A stretch of 35,400 nt of DNA from Lachnospiraceae bacterium (GTDB taxonomy: Bacteria > Bacillota > Clostridia > Lachnospirales > Lachnospiraceae), in assembly GCA_017513625.1 (NCBI GenBank), contig JAFXEW010000105.1, positions 1 through 35,400 on the forward strand. The letters are read 5' to 3'. The notes under the pieces are model-generated. The model made no database searches, was not told where the DNA came from, and saw only the letters and a list, made by a program, of their open reading frames with translations. This document shows, one piece after another, positions 8,224 through 18,800 of this stretch. The position numbers were made by a program, and so were the translations under genes. The first letter of the stretch is position 1, and the number at the start of each line of letters is the position of its first letter.

Positions 8224-9277
8224 AGTTTATCTTTTGATGCATCGCTTCGGGATTCTGTGCAAACTGTATTGCATTGTCCCTATCAATGGTGCCATTGATA
8301 TAATGCTGTAAAATAGCATCATCCATAGTAATCATTCCGATACCTCTACCGGTCTGCATTACGTTAGGCAACTGATAAGACTTATTCTCACGGATCAGGT
8401 TTCGAACCGGATTCGTTGCATGCATAACTTCAAACGCAGCCACGCGTCCGTTACCATCCGCCATAGGTATCAGCTGCTGAGAAATAACAGCTTCTAATAC
8501 TGTAGCCAGCTGTACACGAATCTGCTGCTGCTGATGCGGAGGGAATACGTCAATGATACGGTCCACCGTCGCCGCAGCACCAATGGTATGCAATGTAGAA
8601 AGCACCAAATGTCCTGTTTCTGCCGCACGGATTGCTATACTGATGGTCTCTAAGTCTCGCATTTCTCCTACCAGAATAACATCCGGGTCTTCACGGAGTG
8701 CTGAACGGAGCGCATCTGCATAGCTGTGCGTATCCATACCAACCTCTCTCTGATTTACGATACTCATATTGTGGGTATGTAAATACTCGATAGGGTCTTC
8801 CAAGGTAATAATATGTGCATCTCTGTTATGATTAATCTTGTCAATCAAAGAAGCCAATGTAGTAGATTTACCACTACCGGTAGGTCCCGTAACAAGAATC
8901 AGACCTCTTTTTCTCTGATATAAATCTACTACAGACTCCGGAATACCCAGCGTCTTGTAATGAGGGATTTCCGTAGAAACCAAACGAAATGCAAGCGCCA
9001 CGGAGCCACGCTGTCTGAATACATTTACACGGTAACGGCCAAAGCCGGGCAGTGTAAGAGACATATCAAACTCGCCCTTCTCCTCAAAAATCTCACGCTG
9101 CACCTGATTCATAATATGAACAGATATAGCAAGTGTATCCTTCGGCTCTATGGACGGAAAATCCATGCTGTACAAGTGACCGTGCACACGCATTTTCGGC
9201 GGTATACCCACCGTAATATGCACGTCACTGGCCCCTGCTTCATGAGCCGCGTGTAAAATGCTTTCTATAATAGACAT
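8222..9277 (-). CDS. pilT: Type IV pilus retraction ATPase PilT
   Basis: At 351 residues the protein has normal PilT length and motifs: an N-terminal PAS-like domain (about 1-105), Walker A GPTGSGKST (131-139), Asp box near 160, Walker B with Glu205 in ILVGEMRD, and AIRAAETGHLVLSTLHT (215-231), the His-box region with the AIRAAETGH signature of retraction ATPases. It lacks the zinc tetracysteine of PilB, as expected. PilT powers pilus retraction, the basis of twitching motility and of DNA uptake by pili. ATG follows GAGAGGGG. It is 54 bases after the SHOCT-repeat gene, probably on the same transcript, and is split from pilB by a promoter-bearing gap. Confidence 0.96.
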   Translation of the reverse strand: MSIIESILHAAHEAGASDVHITVGIPPKMRVHGHLYSMDFPSIEPKDTLAISVHIMNQVQREIFEEKGEFDMSLTLPGFGRYRVNVFRQRGSVALAFRLVSTEIPHYKTLGIPESVVDLYQRKRGLILVTGPTGSGKSTTLASLIDKINHNRDAHIITLEDPIEYLHTHNMSIVNQREVGMDTHSYADALRSALREDPDVILVGEMRDLETISIAIRAAETGHLVLSTLHTIGAAATVDRIIDVFPPHQQQQIRVQLATVLEAVISQQLIPMADGNGRVAAFEVMHATNPVRNLIRENKSYQLPNVMQTGRGIGMITMDDAILQHYINGTIDRDNAIQFAQNPEAMHQKIN

Positions 9278-9331
9278 AGGCTGCCCCTCTCTGTACTTCA
9301 GTAATTTATCAGCTTAATATACCGTTTCTGA

Positions 9332-10879
9332 TTATAATTCGCTCATCAGCTTTGTCTTTAATGTAGTAAATTCTTCTTCGGAAATCATACCCACCTTCTG
9401 CAGTTCAAGCAGGTTATTTACCTTAATCTTGAACTCATCCATGGAACCGCTGGTCTTGAAGATATCATCGATGCACTTCTGCTTCTGCTTCTCATAATCC
9501 TTATCGGTTATAAAGCCGGTTGAAACAAACATCATATACATTTCAATCTTGGTAGAATAATCAGAAATCGCCTCCACCTTACGGGTAATTTCTTCCTTCC
9601 TGCCGAAGAAGTCCATCTCGGTAAGCCAGTCACCTTCCTTCATGGCCATCATCTTTCTGATCAGAACTTCCAGCTCTGCAGGAGTACTCCAGTCAGTATT
9701 CAGATACTTAGCCACCAGACTCTTCTGCTTCTGCTTCAAATCCGCAGAATTGATAAGGCCTTCCTGTGCCAGAATAGGCCATTTATTTAACTTATTAGCC
9801 AGGTTTTCAACTGCGTCATCTGAAGAAACCTCAATCATTTCATACATAGCATCCACTGCATGTCTATGTTCCTTCTCGGTAATCAGACGACATTCTCTGA
9901 GAATGGGCAATCTGCGCAACTTTCTGACAAACACATCCTTACTGTCTTCCAGCTTCAGTTCCACATCCTCCAGCAGAACACCTTTGTTGTGCTCATACTC
10001 TTCTGTAGAAATCACACCGCCCATCTCCAGGAAGATAAGCTTCTGCACACTCTTTCTGTACTCCTCCAAATCGGGAGTATCCACGTTGCAGCACTCTTTA
10101 ATAATATCATTACGGTTTGCCTCAAACTCCTTCTCGGATAACAGACCGCAATCCTTTAAAACAATGAGCTTCTGAATCTTCTCATTGAATTCAGCCAAAT
10201 CACAGAACTCACTTACCAGTTCGATCTTCTTTGCATTAAATTCCTTCTCTCCCAGAAGTCCGCATTCCTTCAATACAGTAAGTTTATCCATTCTCTTCTG
10301 GAATTCGTCAGCTGACATTCTTGCCTCTTCAGCTGCCGCAGCATTTACAGAAGTCTGTGCTACAGGCTTAACCTCGGGAACAGGTTCGGCTGCAGGCTGC
10401 TGTGCTGCCTGGCGCGCTTCTTCTGCCTGCACTCTGGCTGCCGCAACACTTACAGGCGTAGGTGCTGCCTCCTCCTTGGGAGCCTCCTCCACCTTGGTCT
10501 GTACGATACGGCTTTCATCGGATTTAATCTCCGCACCGCTCTTTAATCTGTTAATCAGACTGAGCACCAGGTTCATACTCTTTAACTGAGGCAGTATAAT
10601 CTGTACATTCTTAGAACCGTACAAATTAGACACTCTGGCATTAAATCCCAGAGCCTCCATACCCATATACTCCCCGATAAATACATTCTTAACTTCGGTC
10701 ATTTGGAAGGAAAAATCATCCAGATATCCGTTTTTACCCTCCTCATTACATACATATCCCCTACCGGATACTCCACCGTTCTCAACCTGTAAAAACAGAC
10801 GGTCAGCATTATTATTTTTGGAAAATCTGCTCATTAACGTATTGTTTGAGCCACATGTAAACACCTGAGCACCATCCAT
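9332..10879 (-). CDS. Protein with PH-like N-terminus and eight tandem SHOCT-like repeats
   Basis: The 515 residues are soluble, with no signal peptide or membrane helix. Residues 1 to about 113 are beta-rich and end in a helix (LPQLKSMNLVLSLINRL), as in small PH-like domains. Residues 114-190 are an Ala/Pro/Glu-rich linker. Residues 193-515 hold eight copies of a roughly 32-residue unit with pattern L..L...G.I...EF...K..L, at about 193, 231, 273, 317, 357, 403, 442 and 483. This is the SHOCT pattern, normally found once at a protein's C-terminus. ATG follows AAAGGGGG. It is the first gene after a strong promoter and directly precedes pilT, so a role with the pilus or retraction ATPase is suggested, but only by position. 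Function unknown. Confidence 0.85.
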   Translation of the reverse strand: MDGAQVFTCGSNNTLMSRFSKNNNADRLFLQVENGGVSGRGYVCNEEGKNGYLDDFSFQMTEVKNVFIGEYMGMEALGFNARVSNLYGSKNVQIILPQLKSMNLVLSLINRLKSGAEIKSDESRIVQTKVEEAPKEEAAPTPVSVAAARVQAEEARQAAQQPAAEPVPEVKPVAQTSVNAAAAEEARMSADEFQKRMDKLTVLKECGLLGEKEFNAKKIELVSEFCDLAEFNEKIQKLIVLKDCGLLSEKEFEANRNDIIKECCNVDTPDLEEYRKSVQKLIFLEMGGVISTEEYEHNKGVLLEDVELKLEDSKDVFVRKLRRLPILRECRLITEKEHRHAVDAMYEMIEVSSDDAVENLANKLNKWPILAQEGLINSADLKQKQKSLVAKYLNTDWSTPAELEVLIRKMMAMKEGDWLTEMDFFGRKEEITRKVEAISDYSTKIEMYMMFVSTGFITDKDYEKQKQKCIDDIFKTSGSMDEFKIKVNNLLELQKVGMISEEEFTTLKTKLMSEL

Positions 10880-11000
10880 AACCAGGGCCCCCTTTCATCT
10901 ATTCGAAAATAAATTAAAATCATAAATCATACGGACAAATTTAACCGTTATCCACTACGCATGAACGACGGCCTCCGAATTCGTATTATTTTCCTAAGTT

Positions 11001-11029
11001 TATAATAGCAAGAAGTTTAAAAGATTTCA
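11001..11029 (-). promoter_or_regulatory. Promoter of the SHOCT gene-pilT transcript
   Basis: On the minus strand: -35 TTGAAA (11024-11029), 17-base spacer, -10 TATTAT (11001-11006). The leader to the ATG at 10879 is about 115 bases and contains a weak ACGG/CCGT stem. I see no recognisable riboswitch in it. Confidence 0.7.
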
Positions 11030-11147
11030 AGCACTTTTCACAGTTATTATTGGTAAATATTGAAAAATTGTGTTTTTTTATACAAAAGATACCATATGTT
11101 GTGATTGTCTTTTTTTTATCATACTTTTATCACGATATCTTGTGCTC

Positions 11148-14100
11148 CTACCTGTCATTTTTTGCTCTTTTTTGTCTCCGGACAGCTTTCACTGCTGCGC
11201 GATATACAGCCAGCAGCTGTTCCCTGTCCACTTTTTCTCCCCTGCTATTGTCATAAACCTGCCGTTCCAGCATTTCACATACCTTCATAACATCACAGCC
11301 GTTTTCTTTCCGGAATGCCGTCCCGAATTCGTAGGGTGTATAGGCCGCCGTCGCCCGTGCATGCTTATCCCGGATTCTGCAGTAGACCATAACAACTGCC
11401 TGTTTATCCTCTGCTTTCACAAAGCGGTATCTGAAATAAGCTTCCCTGCAGCCGGGCAGTAAAATCCATACCATAAACAGTATAAAAATAATACCTGCCG
11501 CAAAAATAGCCAAAACAATCAGGAACCTGAACCCGGCCTGCATGAAGTAGGAAAGGAAACCGCCATCCCCTTCTCTTTCCGCAAACCTGGCGGGATTGGT
11601 AGCCTCATACCGTACAAACCCCACATTTGGGATAAACACCTCCGGATATGCATGTCCGGAGTCCGTGCGCACCACATAGGTATTCTGATACTCCCGCTGT
11701 GGCACAAAGCCTTCCGCATATCTTACAACCAGCCCCACAGACCTGCCCATCAGCGCATATGCAGAGGCATAATCGGAACAGGTCCCCCGTTTGCTTTCAA
11801 ACAGGAAATATTCCACACTGTCATCCGGCGCCCGGTAGTCCATATCATATACAAAATCATTTTCCCGAAAGAACTGCTGCAGCGCATCGGCTTTTTCCCA
11901 GTCGTAAATACAATCCTTGGTAATCTCCCGGGCAAGCTCCTTTACCGAAGCAGGAATGGCCTCTGTATTCTCGCAGCACAACGCATCATAAATCATTGCT
12001 TCGCGCAGCTGTTCCTTTCTTGCATGCACAATTGCCAGCAATTCCCTTTCTTCATGCTCTTCAAAAACAGTTTCCATTTCCTCCAGCATGGCCATGGATA
12101 CGGCACTTTCCATATCCGCACCGCCCAGGGCAATCATTTTGGCAATGTGGATATTCTCGTCCATGCATGTAATACTGTATCCGAAACTGCCATGCATAAG
12201 ACCGCTCTTAAGCCTGAACGTACCATGTGGAGTAACAGCTGTCCGCATACTATCCAGATTCATATCCCGTGAAAAAGACATCCCCACCACATTATCCGGC
12301 ACAATATATGCTTTGCTTTCATAATTGGTAGCCTGTATCCGTAACACCGATACCATTTCCGGGTAAGACACTGCCGCATATTCCATTCCGTAGCGCTCCA
12401 AAAATCCCGGAACATACTTTTCAGTCCGCTGCAAAGCCTCTGAAAATTTCGCAATGCTCAGTATTTCCTCTTTCGCATACCACTCCTGCAAATCCGGGTC
12501 TGTTGCCCCATAATCCTCCATCCCGTACCAACGGTCCAGTTCAAAATCATACAAATCGAAATTCTGTCTCTTCAGATACAGAATATCCCCCATGGTGCTT
12601 CCCTCACCACTGACTTCTATTTCATAGAGTTTTCTGTTATTAAGCACTGCCATTCCGTCGGCATTTCCCGAAAAATCACTTAACTCAGAATACCCTTCAG
12701 GCAGCTTCTCGCTTACATTACCTCCCATAAAGAGACTTTCAAAAATATAATAATATTTGGCATCCTCCTGATTTGGCGCCGCAAATCCCGTAAGCATAAG
12801 CAGCAGCAGATAAAAACCCAAAGAAAACCATCCCGTACCTTCCCGTTCGATTCTCTTTTTCCCATCCCTGCCTGTTCTGACATGCAGTAAAAAGGCAGTA
12901 ATATTGCACACCATAATCAGTACCACCGGCACCATGGGAATATCCTGCATTACTTTTACATGTAAAACTGCAGGAATCAGACTTACCAGCATCAAAAAGG
13001 ATGTCCTGTATAAAATCCGTATAAAATAATACACCACCAGGGCAAAGAAGGGGGTGAACACAAACAAAACGGAACACAAATAAGTCATCTGTGTCTCTAC
13101 GCTTTCTCCACCTGATAAAAACCAGTGCATGTAATTCAACAGATTCCGCCCGCCAAAAGCCATTCTGGACGCCGCAGACAGCATCACAAATACAAACACC
13201 GTCACCATCATGCCACCGGCAATCTTATTCCTGCGGGTATACTCGCCCATGACAAAACATACCGTACACAGCATCAGTTGTAATACTGTCCAAAAAGACC
13301 AAAAGGGCACCTCGAACACTGAAAATATCATGGTACTTAAAAGCATGGAAAGCACAAAAGGCACTGCTAATTTTACCAACAGGCTTTTGATTTGATACGC
13401 CCGACTGCTTTCTGTTTCCTTACGCACCTGTAATACTTTTCCCGCCGGCTGTTCTCCGTTCCTACTATTCCTCATGGCCTCATCCGGCACTGCATAAATT
13501 GCAGAAGTGGACCAATCCACCTTGCCGTCCAATGCCCTATGGGCATCCATCCCTCTGTTAGGTGTCACATAAAGCACTGCGCCGCAGCTGTCCCAGTGTT
13601 CATCCGTCACCGGCAGCCTGGGCATATCTTCCCCGCCTGCAAAAGCATAGGATGCCAGGTCCATACATATTTCTTCCAGCTCCCCTTCATCCTGGGGACT
13701 GTAGCATCTGAATTCCTTTTCATCATATACATAAAAATGCACCTTGAAATCATAGCGCAGTAATAATTCGACCATGCCCAGTGCATTTTCCACCGCATCC
13801 TCAGCCACCTTGGGCAGGACCTCATCTGCTCTGCACTCCCGGTACTGGGGCAGGCGCTCCAGCATTTGTGCCATTCCTTCCTGCGGTTTGAACACACTAT
13901 CAAGCACTACAGCCACGGATTGGGCCGCCATTTCCTCATCTAAACGTACCAGAAGCTTACCTCTTTTCATGGACTGCTTCCAGTTAATGCGCTTTACAGG
14001 ATCTCCCGGCACATAATCCCTGTTATCATACCCGGGAAAACCACCTACCGCATTCCATGCCGCTTCAATGGTTTCTTCGCTTTCATCATTCTGATTACAC

Positions 14101-14681
14101 ATCTGCATGGCCTTAAGCACCAGCTGTTCTTTATTAGAAACCTCTGCCACATTAGGCAGAACAGCCATGTTTTTCTGCAGCAGACCGGCATCCGGCACCT
14201 TTACCCGGAAAGAGAATAATCCCAGATAATCCGTCACACGCACATCCCCTATTCCCACCGGAGACAAACCGCATATCTGCGCTCTGTAAGGCACCTGAAA
14301 ATCCGCCCGTCCCATGGGCCATAGGGACACCAATACTTTTTCATCCTCACAGCGTACTCCAGGCGCATTCACCATATGGATTGCAACGGGGGGCGTAGGA
14401 AAAAGAAAACGGTTATACACCTTTACTGTTATCCGGCACCGGTCCCCTTTGGACAATATACTCTCACGTGCTTCCACACGGACCCTCAGGAAACGGGCCG
14501 CCAGCCACGCCAGCAAAACCGACACCAAAGGCGCCAGTATCAGAGTAAACAGCACATACCAGCCCACATTTGCATTGAGAAACAATGCAAATACAGCGGC
14601 AAATACCATTGCAAATATGTAATTAATGATACCCTTTCCTACTGTTACCGGCTTCATTTGTTCCATTCCAATCTTTTCCAA
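11148..14681 (-). CDS. DUF58 - TgpA-like membrane - transglutaminase - DUF4129-like fusion protein
   Basis: This 1177-residue protein joins parts usually encoded separately. Two membrane helices (about 16-60) lead into a DUF58 region with its GYxxRxYxPGDPxxxINWK signature near 210-230. A block of several membrane helices follows (about 433-650), then a long exported part with a transglutaminase core: Cys968 (RGTCSDYA), His1010 (SGHAYPE) and Glu1026 (RYEATNP) in the place of the usual Asp. A last helix (about 1070-1095) leads to a cytoplasmic tail with TPYEF, as in DUF4129. It likely acts at the cell surface together with the MoxR ATPase 36 bases upstream. The start is uncertain: TTG at 14681 or ATG at 14666 or 14657. 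Substrate unknown; no terminator is clear downstream. Confidence 0.88.
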   Translation of the reverse strand: MEKIGMEQMKPVTVGKGIINYIFAMVFAAVFALFLNANVGWYVLFTLILAPLVSVLLAWLAARFLRVRVEARESILSKGDRCRITVKVYNRFLFPTPPVAIHMVNAPGVRCEDEKVLVSLWPMGRADFQVPYRAQICGLSPVGIGDVRVTDYLGLFSFRVKVPDAGLLQKNMAVLPNVAEVSNKEQLVLKAMQMCNQNDESEETIEAAWNAVGGFPGYDNRDYVPGDPVKRINWKQSMKRGKLLVRLDEEMAAQSVAVVLDSVFKPQEGMAQMLERLPQYRECRADEVLPKVAEDAVENALGMVELLLRYDFKVHFYVYDEKEFRCYSPQDEGELEEICMDLASYAFAGGEDMPRLPVTDEHWDSCGAVLYVTPNRGMDAHRALDGKVDWSTSAIYAVPDEAMRNSRNGEQPAGKVLQVRKETESSRAYQIKSLLVKLAVPFVLSMLLSTMIFSVFEVPFWSFWTVLQLMLCTVCFVMGEYTRRNKIAGGMMVTVFVFVMLSAASRMAFGGRNLLNYMHWFLSGGESVETQMTYLCSVLFVFTPFFALVVYYFIRILYRTSFLMLVSLIPAVLHVKVMQDIPMVPVVLIMVCNITAFLLHVRTGRDGKKRIEREGTGWFSLGFYLLLLMLTGFAAPNQEDAKYYYIFESLFMGGNVSEKLPEGYSELSDFSGNADGMAVLNNRKLYEIEVSGEGSTMGDILYLKRQNFDLYDFELDRWYGMEDYGATDPDLQEWYAKEEILSIAKFSEALQRTEKYVPGFLERYGMEYAAVSYPEMVSVLRIQATNYESKAYIVPDNVVGMSFSRDMNLDSMRTAVTPHGTFRLKSGLMHGSFGYSITCMDENIHIAKMIALGGADMESAVSMAMLEEMETVFEEHEERELLAIVHARKEQLREAMIYDALCCENTEAIPASVKELAREITKDCIYDWEKADALQQFFRENDFVYDMDYRAPDDSVEYFLFESKRGTCSDYASAYALMGRSVGLVVRYAEGFVPQREYQNTYVVRTDSGHAYPEVFIPNVGFVRYEATNPARFAEREGDGGFLSYFMQAGFRFLIVLAIFAAGIIFILFMVWILLPGCREAYFRYRFVKAEDKQAVVMVYCRIRDKHARATAAYTPYEFGTAFRKENGCDVMKVCEMLERQVYDNSRGEKVDREQLLAVYRAAVKAVRRQKRAKNDR

Positions 14682-14717
14682 TTGTATTCCAGTCTTGATA
14701 TGTTTCTTAATCCATCA

Positions 14718-15668
14718 TTATTCTATGGGCACTGCAATCTCTTCCAGCAATCTTCTCACAGCGCCCTCACCGTCCCGCACCATGGACTTACCCTTGGGGG
14801 TCAGCATAATCCTGTGTCCCAGCACGCAGGGCGCCAGTTCTTTTATATCATCGGGAAGCACAAAGCTCCTGCCCTTCACAAAGGCATATGCCTTAGCCAT
14901 CCGGTACAGCGCAATACTGCCTCGGGGGCTGGCTCCCAGCTTAATAAAATCCGCACTCCTCGTTGCATCGGTAATATTGATTATATATTCCCGCACCGCG
15001 TCCGAACAGTAAATATCCGGTATTTGGGCAGACATTTCCATCAGGTCTTCACAGGTGACTACCTGCTCCAGTTCGCTTACGGAAACCTTACGCTCGTCCC
15101 GCAGCAGAATATCCGTTTCCTGCTGTTTGTCGGGATAACCGATACTTATCCTTGCTATAAAACGGTCCATCTGAGCCTCCGGCAAATGATATGTACCATA
15201 GGTCTCCACCGGATTCTGGGTAGCAAGCACCATAAAAGGCTTGGGCAATTCATACCTTACACCATCCATGGTCACCTGCCGCTCCTCCATAATCTCCAGC
15301 AGCGCAGACTGGGACTTGGGCGAAGAACGGTTAATCTCATCTGCCAGCAGGAAGTTACAGAATACTGCTCCCTTCCTAAACTCCGACTGATATGTATTGG
15401 GATTGATCAATGTAAATCCCGTAATATCCGTAGGCATAATATCCGGTGTCATCTGCAGTCTGCCAAACTCTCCCTTACAGGAGCTTGCCAGTGCCGAAAC
15501 CAGCTTGGTCTTGCCCACTCCGGGCACGTCTTCTATGAGCACATGCCCCTCTGCAAGCATAGCCGTAATCACCAGTTCGATTACCTTCCGCTTGCCTACA
15601 ATGATTTTTTCTATATTGTCAATTAATACCTTGATTTTTTCATTTCTGCTTCCGTCTCTATCAGCCAT
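14718..15668 (-). CDS. MoxR-family AAA+ ATPase
   Basis: A 316-residue ATPase of the MoxR/RavA group, thought to act as a chaperone for partner proteins with DUF58 or VWA domains. Visible motifs are Walker A GVGKTK, the lid segment LQMTPDIMPTDITGF, Walker B LLADEINR, sensor 1 ATQNP and the arginine-finger region PEAQMDRF. I choose the ATG at 15668, which has AAAGGACGGAGG directly upstream and gives the usual family start (MADRDGSRNEK). A longer frame opens at 15755, but its extra 29 residues are not MoxR-like and have no good ribosome site. Its partner, the DUF58 fusion, follows directly, the classic MoxR-DUF58-transglutaminase order. Confidence 0.93.
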   Translation of the reverse strand: MADRDGSRNEKIKVLIDNIEKIIVGKRKVIELVITAMLAEGHVLIEDVPGVGKTKLVSALASSCKGEFGRLQMTPDIMPTDITGFTLINPNTYQSEFRKGAVFCNFLLADEINRSSPKSQSALLEIMEERQVTMDGVRYELPKPFMVLATQNPVETYGTYHLPEAQMDRFIARISIGYPDKQQETDILLRDERKVSVSELEQVVTCEDLMEMSAQIPDIYCSDAVREYIINITDATRSADFIKLGASPRGSIALYRMAKAYAFVKGRSFVLPDDIKELAPCVLGHRIMLTPKGKSMVRDGEGAVRRLLEEIAVPIE

Positions 15669-15791
15669 TATCCTCCGTCCTTTCTCCTGCCTTGTGAAAT
15701 ATTCTAAGGCAATCCTTCTTTCATTTACATTACCATATTTATTTGTGTAACTCAATGATGAAACATCAGCTTCTTATCTCCGCAACCATTC

Positions 15792-15820
15792 TTGCGCATA
15801 TAAGATATAATTGATATAAT
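15792..15820 (+). promoter_or_regulatory. Candidate promoter of the YfhO-like gene
   Basis: TTGCGC (15792-15797), 17-base spacer, TATAAT (15815-15820); the -35 is weak, the -10 perfect. A second TATAAT lies at 15806-15811. The leader before the ATG at 15867 is about 40 bases. Confidence 0.5.
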
Positions 15821-15866
15821 TACATGGATTAGTTTTATATTAAATTACCTGTCGAGGAGAGCATCT

Positions 15867-18800
15867 ATGAACATTCTATCCACAGTAAAAAAAACATTCC
15901 CCATCTGTCTTGGCGCCGCAATCATTCCCGCCTTGATATCTGGTTCTTTATTTTTACTATACCATTCCGGTTTGGGAACACTTTTTCCTAATGCCCTGTC
16001 CCTGTACAGTATATTTATAACCGGTGGCGCATCTGCTTCTTTTATGATATACCTTCTTTTTTCTACTAAACTGCCTTCGTTATCCGTATCCTGGCGCATT
16101 TTGACATGCGCAGCTTATGGCTTGTGCGCCCATGCTTTTGTCCCCTGCTCTCAATATGGCGCACAACTGGTTTTTGCAGTCCTGCCTTTATTGATGTTAG
16201 GATTTGAAGCATTTTTATATTCCCGGAAAACCCTATTATTGATTCTCATGTTGTCGTTCTGCCTTTTTGCAGATCCTATAACCATGACCGCTTTGATGAT
16301 AGGCCTTCTTGTCCTATTTTTATTCCTATGTCCCCAGAGGGGTGAAGCCTATATAGCATCTGCCGTGCACCTGTTTGCTATTTATGCTTTAGGAATTATT
16401 GTCAGCGGGGCTGTATCCATTCCTGCTTTTTCAAACCACTTTAAAACAGCTATTTCCCAGGATTATTCCGGTTTTTCCCTGGAACTTCCCATTGGGCATT
16501 TTCTTTCCCGCCTTCTTCCGGGTTCCGTCCCTACCTCCTACTATAGCGATGCCAGAAATATCAGTTTGTATTTCTGTCTGTTTTTCTTTTTTCTGTTTGT
16601 GATTTACTTTTTCCATAACGGTATCAACCGCCGGGAACGTTTGAAGAGTTTGGGAAGTATTCTTATCATCTTGTTTGCACTGGAAATTTCCCCCTTAAGA
16701 TTTATTTTCCAGCTTTTTGTGGAATATTATAGAACACCCGTATATTTTGAATGTTTGTTTATTTTTCTGGCACTGCGTCTGGCCATCCACGCATTGCCTA
16801 TACTTTCCGAACTCAAAACCTCGCGCCTGGTTATTGCTCTTCTATCCGGATGCCTTATCCTCCTATTCGGTTATATAGGGGCTTATAATAATTTTCATTC
16901 TACTGCAATACTGACCGCAGGCCTGTTTGGTTTGATATACATAATCTGTATTTTATGCCTTCACAAAAAAGTGACCTCAGATTTGGTCAGATTACTTCCC
17001 TGTACGTTGATTGTTCTGGAGCTTATATGTAATGCCTTCCTGGTAACCAATACTAATATATTTTCTACAAAAGCCGTTAACGAAACCCACTATATATGGG
17101 AATCTGCCTTGCAAAAAACCTCAGAATCAGAAAATGACCTCGCCAGCACTACCGTTTTACATCCCTTAGCCCAAGAATATGATGCATTTCAAAGAGAACA
17201 CTCTGATGCCGTATTGACATCCACACTGTCATCACTGGCGGATTCTGTGAATTTGACGGATGATGAGTTGGCCCTCTATTATCCTTATGGTCTCACAAAT
17301 CACTTCGAATACCTCAATACCGCGTGCCATAAACTGGGAATTGACGACAACTTATTTCTTCCCGCTGACATGGATCTTTCCTTCCTGCCTTCCGACCATT
17401 ACAAAATAACTGAGCAGGGCGGCAATGTATACAATGTATACCAATACAAAAGCGCTTCCGTATTCCCCAAATCATATATTGTATACCATTTTATTCCTGC
17501 CTCAGCAGGAACCATTGTGCTGTACGCTAATGTCAACAATACCTTTTATGTATTCGACGATTGTAATGCAGACGAAACCTATACCGCTTACCTTGAGCTT
17601 CCTGTTAATACGAACAACACTTTTAACATTCAGTTTCTGGCTTATTACATAAATCCGGAAATATATGCAAAATTACCCCCTCTTATTGCAACCTGCCGTT
17701 CCGCTCAGGCAGAAGAAGACTTTGATATCAGCATTTACTATTGGGGAATTGGCTTCACCTGCCTGGGGGTTTTTGTTCTCTTACTCTTGTATTTCAATAG
17801 AGATAAGGACAAATACATTATCTTCCTCCGGAATATTAGAGAAAAAATAGCATGCGCTTCACTTTGGAAACACATATTCGTACATATACGCGTTAATTTT
17901 GTATACTATCTCGCTTTTACTATTCCATTTATCATCTACCTGGTATGTATGATAGTATTCAGTTGCATGCCTTTTGGCAGTAACTCCTTCTTTGAGCAGG
18001 ACGGTTCTGCTTTATCTATCCCCTCCATACTGGGTTCATATTACGATATTAAAAACGGGAATACTTTGTTTAGCATGAACGGTGGTTATGGCTACAGTCC
18101 GTATGCCCTTAGCACCACCTTCCTTGTACGCGGAATTTTCACCCTCTTCCCCGTTAGTGCTGTACCCTCTCTGGTCCTGCTTCTTCTGGGCATAGGTTAT
18201 GGGCTGTGCGCCGTATCGGTGGTCTTCTATCTGACCCATCGGCTCTCCGGCCACAAAGCTCATCATAAAGATTACCGTGTACTGATTCCTGCCTTTATAT
18301 ATGCGCTGAATGCATATATGCTGGCTTTCAGATGTTTCCCGGGCTGGTTTTTTGTGTATATAGCCTTCCCCATCCTGCTTTTGGCAATGGACTATCTGAT
18401 GCATCGTAAATCCTGGCTTTTTTACACGCTTACTTTGGCCTTTTGTATGTTCGCCAATCTATATCTGGCACTTTATGTATGTATCTTTTTGGTTATTTGG
18501 TATTTTACTTATCATTTCAAAAACATCCGTGACTTCTTTATTAAAGGGGTCCGTTTCGCATGGACTTCCGTCCTAGCCGCCGGATGCAATATATTTACCA
18601 TATTGGAAATCATCAGTACCAAAACCAACTCCCTTTACAACGAAAGCGACAGTATTTTCCCGTCACCGAGCCTGCACGGCTCCTTCTGGGACCAGTGGAA
18701 GCAACTGTTTATCTTTTCTCCTTCCACAACCGTGACAGCCGACAACGGATTCGTGAATATATATATGAGTATTCTAATGCTTATTCTCCTGGGACTTTAC

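Noticed and set aside
8041..8225. Possible small gene on the plus strand between pilT and pilB
   Set aside because: It lies over promoters in the opposite direction, has no ribosome site, and its residues look random.
14376..15626. 416-codon open frame on the plus strand opposite moxR and the DUF58 fusion
   Set aside because: It is a mirror of two well-supported genes, rich in His, Cys and Gln with no domain, and lacks a ribosome site.
15669..15755. Longer MoxR start at 15755
   Set aside because: The extra residues are not family-like and the inner ATG at 15668 has AAAGGACGGAGG directly before it.
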